Of a stretch of DNA of 64,000 nucleotides, positions 62,095-64,000 are shown in pieces (position 1 is the stretch's first letter; the number at the start of each line of letters is the position of its first letter). The position numbers were made by a program, and so were the translations under genes. This stretch comes from Marinospirillum insulare DSM 21763. Lineage in GTDB: Bacteria > Pseudomonadota > Gammaproteobacteria > Pseudomonadales > Halomonadaceae. The notes under the pieces are model-generated. The model was not told where the DNA came from. It saw only the letters and a list, made by a program, of their open reading frames with translations, and ran no database searches. The stretch is from the NCBI RefSeq assembly GCF_000686905.1, contig NZ_JMLW01000008.1:47140-111139 (forward strand). The letters run 5' to 3'.

Positions 62095-63588
62095 CTAGTA
62101 GTGCATGCTGATACCTAAACTAAACTCTATGGATTTTTCCATACTGGTTTGCTTACTAGCTTGCAGCTTAACTGCTAGCTCTTTACTAACAGGAATATCT
62201 AACCCTGCCAAATACCTAACCACTAGTTTGTCACGACTAAATTCGCTGCTAGAGGCAAACTTATGTGTTTTAGTTTTAAGCTTTTCGTGGTAGCGCTCAT
62301 GATAACCTAAACCTAGCTCAGCGCCTGCATAAGGTACAAAAGACCAACCATAAATGCTCAGTGGGTGACCACCAAATTCTGGCAACTGTAAGGCAGCCTG
62401 AGCATAAATTTCGTACTCCTGAGAATCTGTAGAGCTACCATACATAACACCCAAACCATAACGTATAGCACTAAAGTTTTTAATGGCTTCTAGTCTTAGG
62501 CGGTGAGTATTTTCATATTTACTAGCCACTGAGTAGCCATAAATTAATTGCAGTGCGTTTAAGTCTGTATAGGCATTAGTATAATTGGCAGTTCTTTCCT
62601 GCCTTGCTTTTAACTTGGCTTCTGCAGCTTCTTTACGCTGCTTTATTTTAGCCGCTTCCTGTTCAGTTAAAAGCCGCTGGTTAACTTCTTTACTTAGATT
62701 GGGCTTAAGCCTAATTTTATCTGTTTTAGAATCATAGTCATTGCTAATAGAATAAGTAATCATGCCATGACATTCTTCTAGCTCATGTACTTCACCTAAG
62801 GTGGCATCCTTACCATTCACTGTAAGGTAGGCATCTAAGTTTGGGCTTAAAAAGGTGATTTGCGGTGTTCTACCTAGCTTAGGATTGAAGCTTATTTCTT
62901 CACCTGCTTTAATAGTAAATGTTTCTTGGTGTTTACAGTAACCTTGATCCTGCCAAATAATGGTATGTTCACCACTGTTTACACGATGACTGCTACCATT
63001 ACTAAAGGTTTTTCCATCTAGGCTATAACCAACTTCGGGTGTGCTAGCTATTACAACAAGTGCCTTATTGTACTCGTTATAAATGTTGGTTCTTAGCTCG
63101 CTAAGCTGGTTTATCTCAGATTTTTTACCTACCACCCTAGCCATACTAATGGCTGCATCTACATCTTGAACACACTGGGTTAGCACTTGGCGTCTTGGTT
63201 GCCAAGCTTCAGGGAGCTGGGTTTTACAGGCAGCAATGACTTTGTTTAAGGTTAAGGCTGCATCTTTTCTAAACTGGGCTTTATTTAAGGTAGCTAAATA
63301 TTGGCCATCGTCTGTTTGCTTAACCTTAACGCCAGTTAAAATTACATTAGAAGATTGCTTGGAGGATTGACTAACATTTTTTGTAAAAGCACCTTCTTCA
63401 ATTTGAATATCAGACTCAAACTGGCTTTTTACGGTGGTTAAAATTTGTTGAGCTAAATCTTCTCTGGCTTGTTCACGAGTAGAGCCCTGCCCTTGGTAGT
63501 TTTCTGCCCAAGCAAAACCAGAGCATAATAATGAAAAAACTAGAACCCAACTTATTCTACTTAATATAACCCTGATGCTTTGGATCAT
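62095..63588 (-). CDS. Exported envelope protein with LPP20-like, PEGA-like and C-terminal beta-strand regions
   Basis: From the ATG at 63588 the protein has 497 residues; a longer frame to 63633 adds 15 residues before the signal. The signal peptide ends near FAWA (about residue 28). An LPP20/LptA-like region (YQGQGSTREQAREDLAQQI, about 30-115) comes first. A PEGA-like stretch (STPEVGYSLDGKTFSNGSS) follows, then a charged coiled coil (EAAKIKQRKEAAEAKLKARQ). About 150 C-terminal residues alternate as for an outer-membrane barrel and end in Tyr. It probably lies in the outer membrane. I know no named homolog. Confidence 0.72.
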   Translation of the reverse strand: MIQSIRVILSRISWVLVFSLLCSGFAWAENYQGQGSTREQAREDLAQQILTTVKSQFESDIQIEEGAFTKNVSQSSKQSSNVILTGVKVKQTDDGQYLATLNKAQFRKDAALTLNKVIAACKTQLPEAWQPRRQVLTQCVQDVDAAISMARVVGKKSEINQLSELRTNIYNEYNKALVVIASTPEVGYSLDGKTFSNGSSHRVNSGEHTIIWQDQGYCKHQETFTIKAGEEISFNPKLGRTPQITFLSPNLDAYLTVNGKDATLGEVHELEECHGMITYSISNDYDSKTDKIRLKPNLSKEVNQRLLTEQEAAKIKQRKEAAEAKLKARQERTANYTNAYTDLNALQLIYGYSVASKYENTHRLRLEAIKNFSAIRYGLGVMYGSSTDSQEYEIYAQAALQLPEFGGHPLSIYGWSFVPYAGAELGLGYHERYHEKLKTKTHKFASSSEFSRDKLVVRYLAGLDIPVSKELAVKLQASKQTSMEKSIEFSLGISMHY

Positions 63589-63663
63589 TAACAGCCCCCC
63601 CCTTAAAAATTTTATTGAGTATATAGAAAACATGATTCTTTACAAATAAATAGCTGTAAAAGT

Positions 63664-64000
63664 GGCTCTTCGCATTTAAGGGTGTAGAAAAGATCTGGCT
63701 CACTAGAAAAGGAGTCGGGTTTCTTAGAGAATGTAAGTTCCAACACAAACAAAACTAAGTCCCCCGACATGAGCAATCTTACCTTTTCTACCCCTGACCT
63801 TTCCACCTTTTGCCAATTAAATAAACTCGGCCTTGTTGCCACTGGACAGCATATTACTGAAAAACACGCTGTTATTGAGTGCCGTTTCGCTCAATCGCCA
63901 GAGCCTTGCCCTGAGTGCGCTGCTTGTGGCAATTCACGTGGCACTATTGATAGGCGTCTTGCCCACGTGCCTTATGGTCAGCGAACGACCACGTTACTGC
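63664..64000 (+). mobile_element. ISL3-family insertion sequence, left end (cut by window)
   Basis: GGCTCTTCGCATTTAAGGG at 63664-63682 looks like an ISL3-type terminal inverted repeat, starting with the usual GGCTCTTC. About 105 bp further in, a transposase frame begins. The right end lies outside the window, so the element's length, target duplication and integrity cannot be judged. Confidence 0.65.
63769..64000 (+). CDS. ISL3-family transposase, N-terminal part
   Basis: Open from the ATG at 63769 to the window edge (77 codons) without a stop. The deduced sequence has the N-terminal zinc-finger pattern of ISL3 transposases: CPECAACGNSRGTIDRRLAH followed by VPYGQRTTTLL. The catalytic DDE domain would lie beyond the edge. 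Confidence 0.82.
   Translation, partial: MSNLTFSTPDLSTFCQLNKLGLVATGQHITEKHAVIECRFAQSPEPCPECAACGNSRGTIDRRLAHVPYGQRTTTLL

Noticed and set aside
62078..62097. Tandem TTTGGAGCTA duplication at the stop of the envelope protein gene
   Set aside because: A single 10-bp duplication at a gene end with no sign of function.
63557..63842. Short minus-strand frames around the ISL3 left end
   Set aside because: They run across the inverted repeat and antisense to the transposase start, and show no protein-like pattern.

Overview
The window is about 64 kb of gammaproteobacterial chromosome around the replication origin. Gene order and AT-leaning composition suggest a marine or Oceanospirillales-type bacterium; that placement is inference from synteny, as no rRNA lies in the window. 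Three traits recall Pseudomonas and its relatives: the pilU-pilT/yggS-proC-yggT block, mnmG-rsmG-parA-parB leading into atpIBEFHAGDC, and an oriC-like region between dnaA and rpmH.

Layout. 1-2.3 kb: the end of glyS, then gmhB. 2.4-8.6 kb (minus): dnaA-dnaN-recF-gyrB, with two parS-like 16-mers inside recF. 8.6-9.07 kb: DnaA-box-rich AT-rich region. 9.07-12.7 kb: rpmH, rnpA, yidC, mnmE (no yidD). 12.7-13.5 kb: a DUF488 gene and a second DnaA-box-rich region upstream of mnmG. 13.5-24.9 kb: mnmG-rsmG-parA-parB and the complete F0F1 ATP synthase operon. 25-28.9 kb: an mgtE-apbE-mgtE trio. 28.9-36.3 kb: glmU, glmS and hemC-hemD-hemX-hemY. 36.3-36.5 kb: an unannotated Fur-box-controlled small RNA candidate. 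36.5-43.2 kb: pilU/pilT, yggS, proC, yggT, xseA and an M23 peptidase. 43.2-46.5 kb: Na/Pi-type transporter with a PhoU-like tail, a 96-residue unknown, and an AI-2E family permease. 46.5-51.1 kb: a metal-uptake cluster (36-residue membrane peptide, znuC, znuB, znuA with an (HD)11 tract, DUF1007, NicO permease) behind a Zur-like palindrome. 51.1-52.9 kb: an IS200/IS605 element (tnpA/tnpB). 53-58.4 kb: a redox-taxis and c-di-GMP island with a CetB/CetA-like split receptor, a PAS-GGDEF-EAL protein with a degenerate GGDEF site, and a full-length Aer. 58.6-63.6 kb: fabA-fabB, plsC, a degenerate RmlD-like protein and an envelope protein. The right edge cuts an ISL3-family transposase.

Most of the window is housekeeping. 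The points most worth a second look are: (i) two origin-like regions 4.5 kb apart that share the same layout of DnaA boxes, trinucleotide run and TATAGTTATT; (ii) a small RNA candidate with a near-consensus promoter, an overlapping Fur box, a PrrF-like 5' end and a strong terminator; (iii) the split and full-length Aer-type receptors side by side with a c-di-GMP enzyme; (iv) the Zur-type metal cluster. I saw no CRISPR array, tRNA, rRNA, phage, toxin-antitoxin or recognised defence system.
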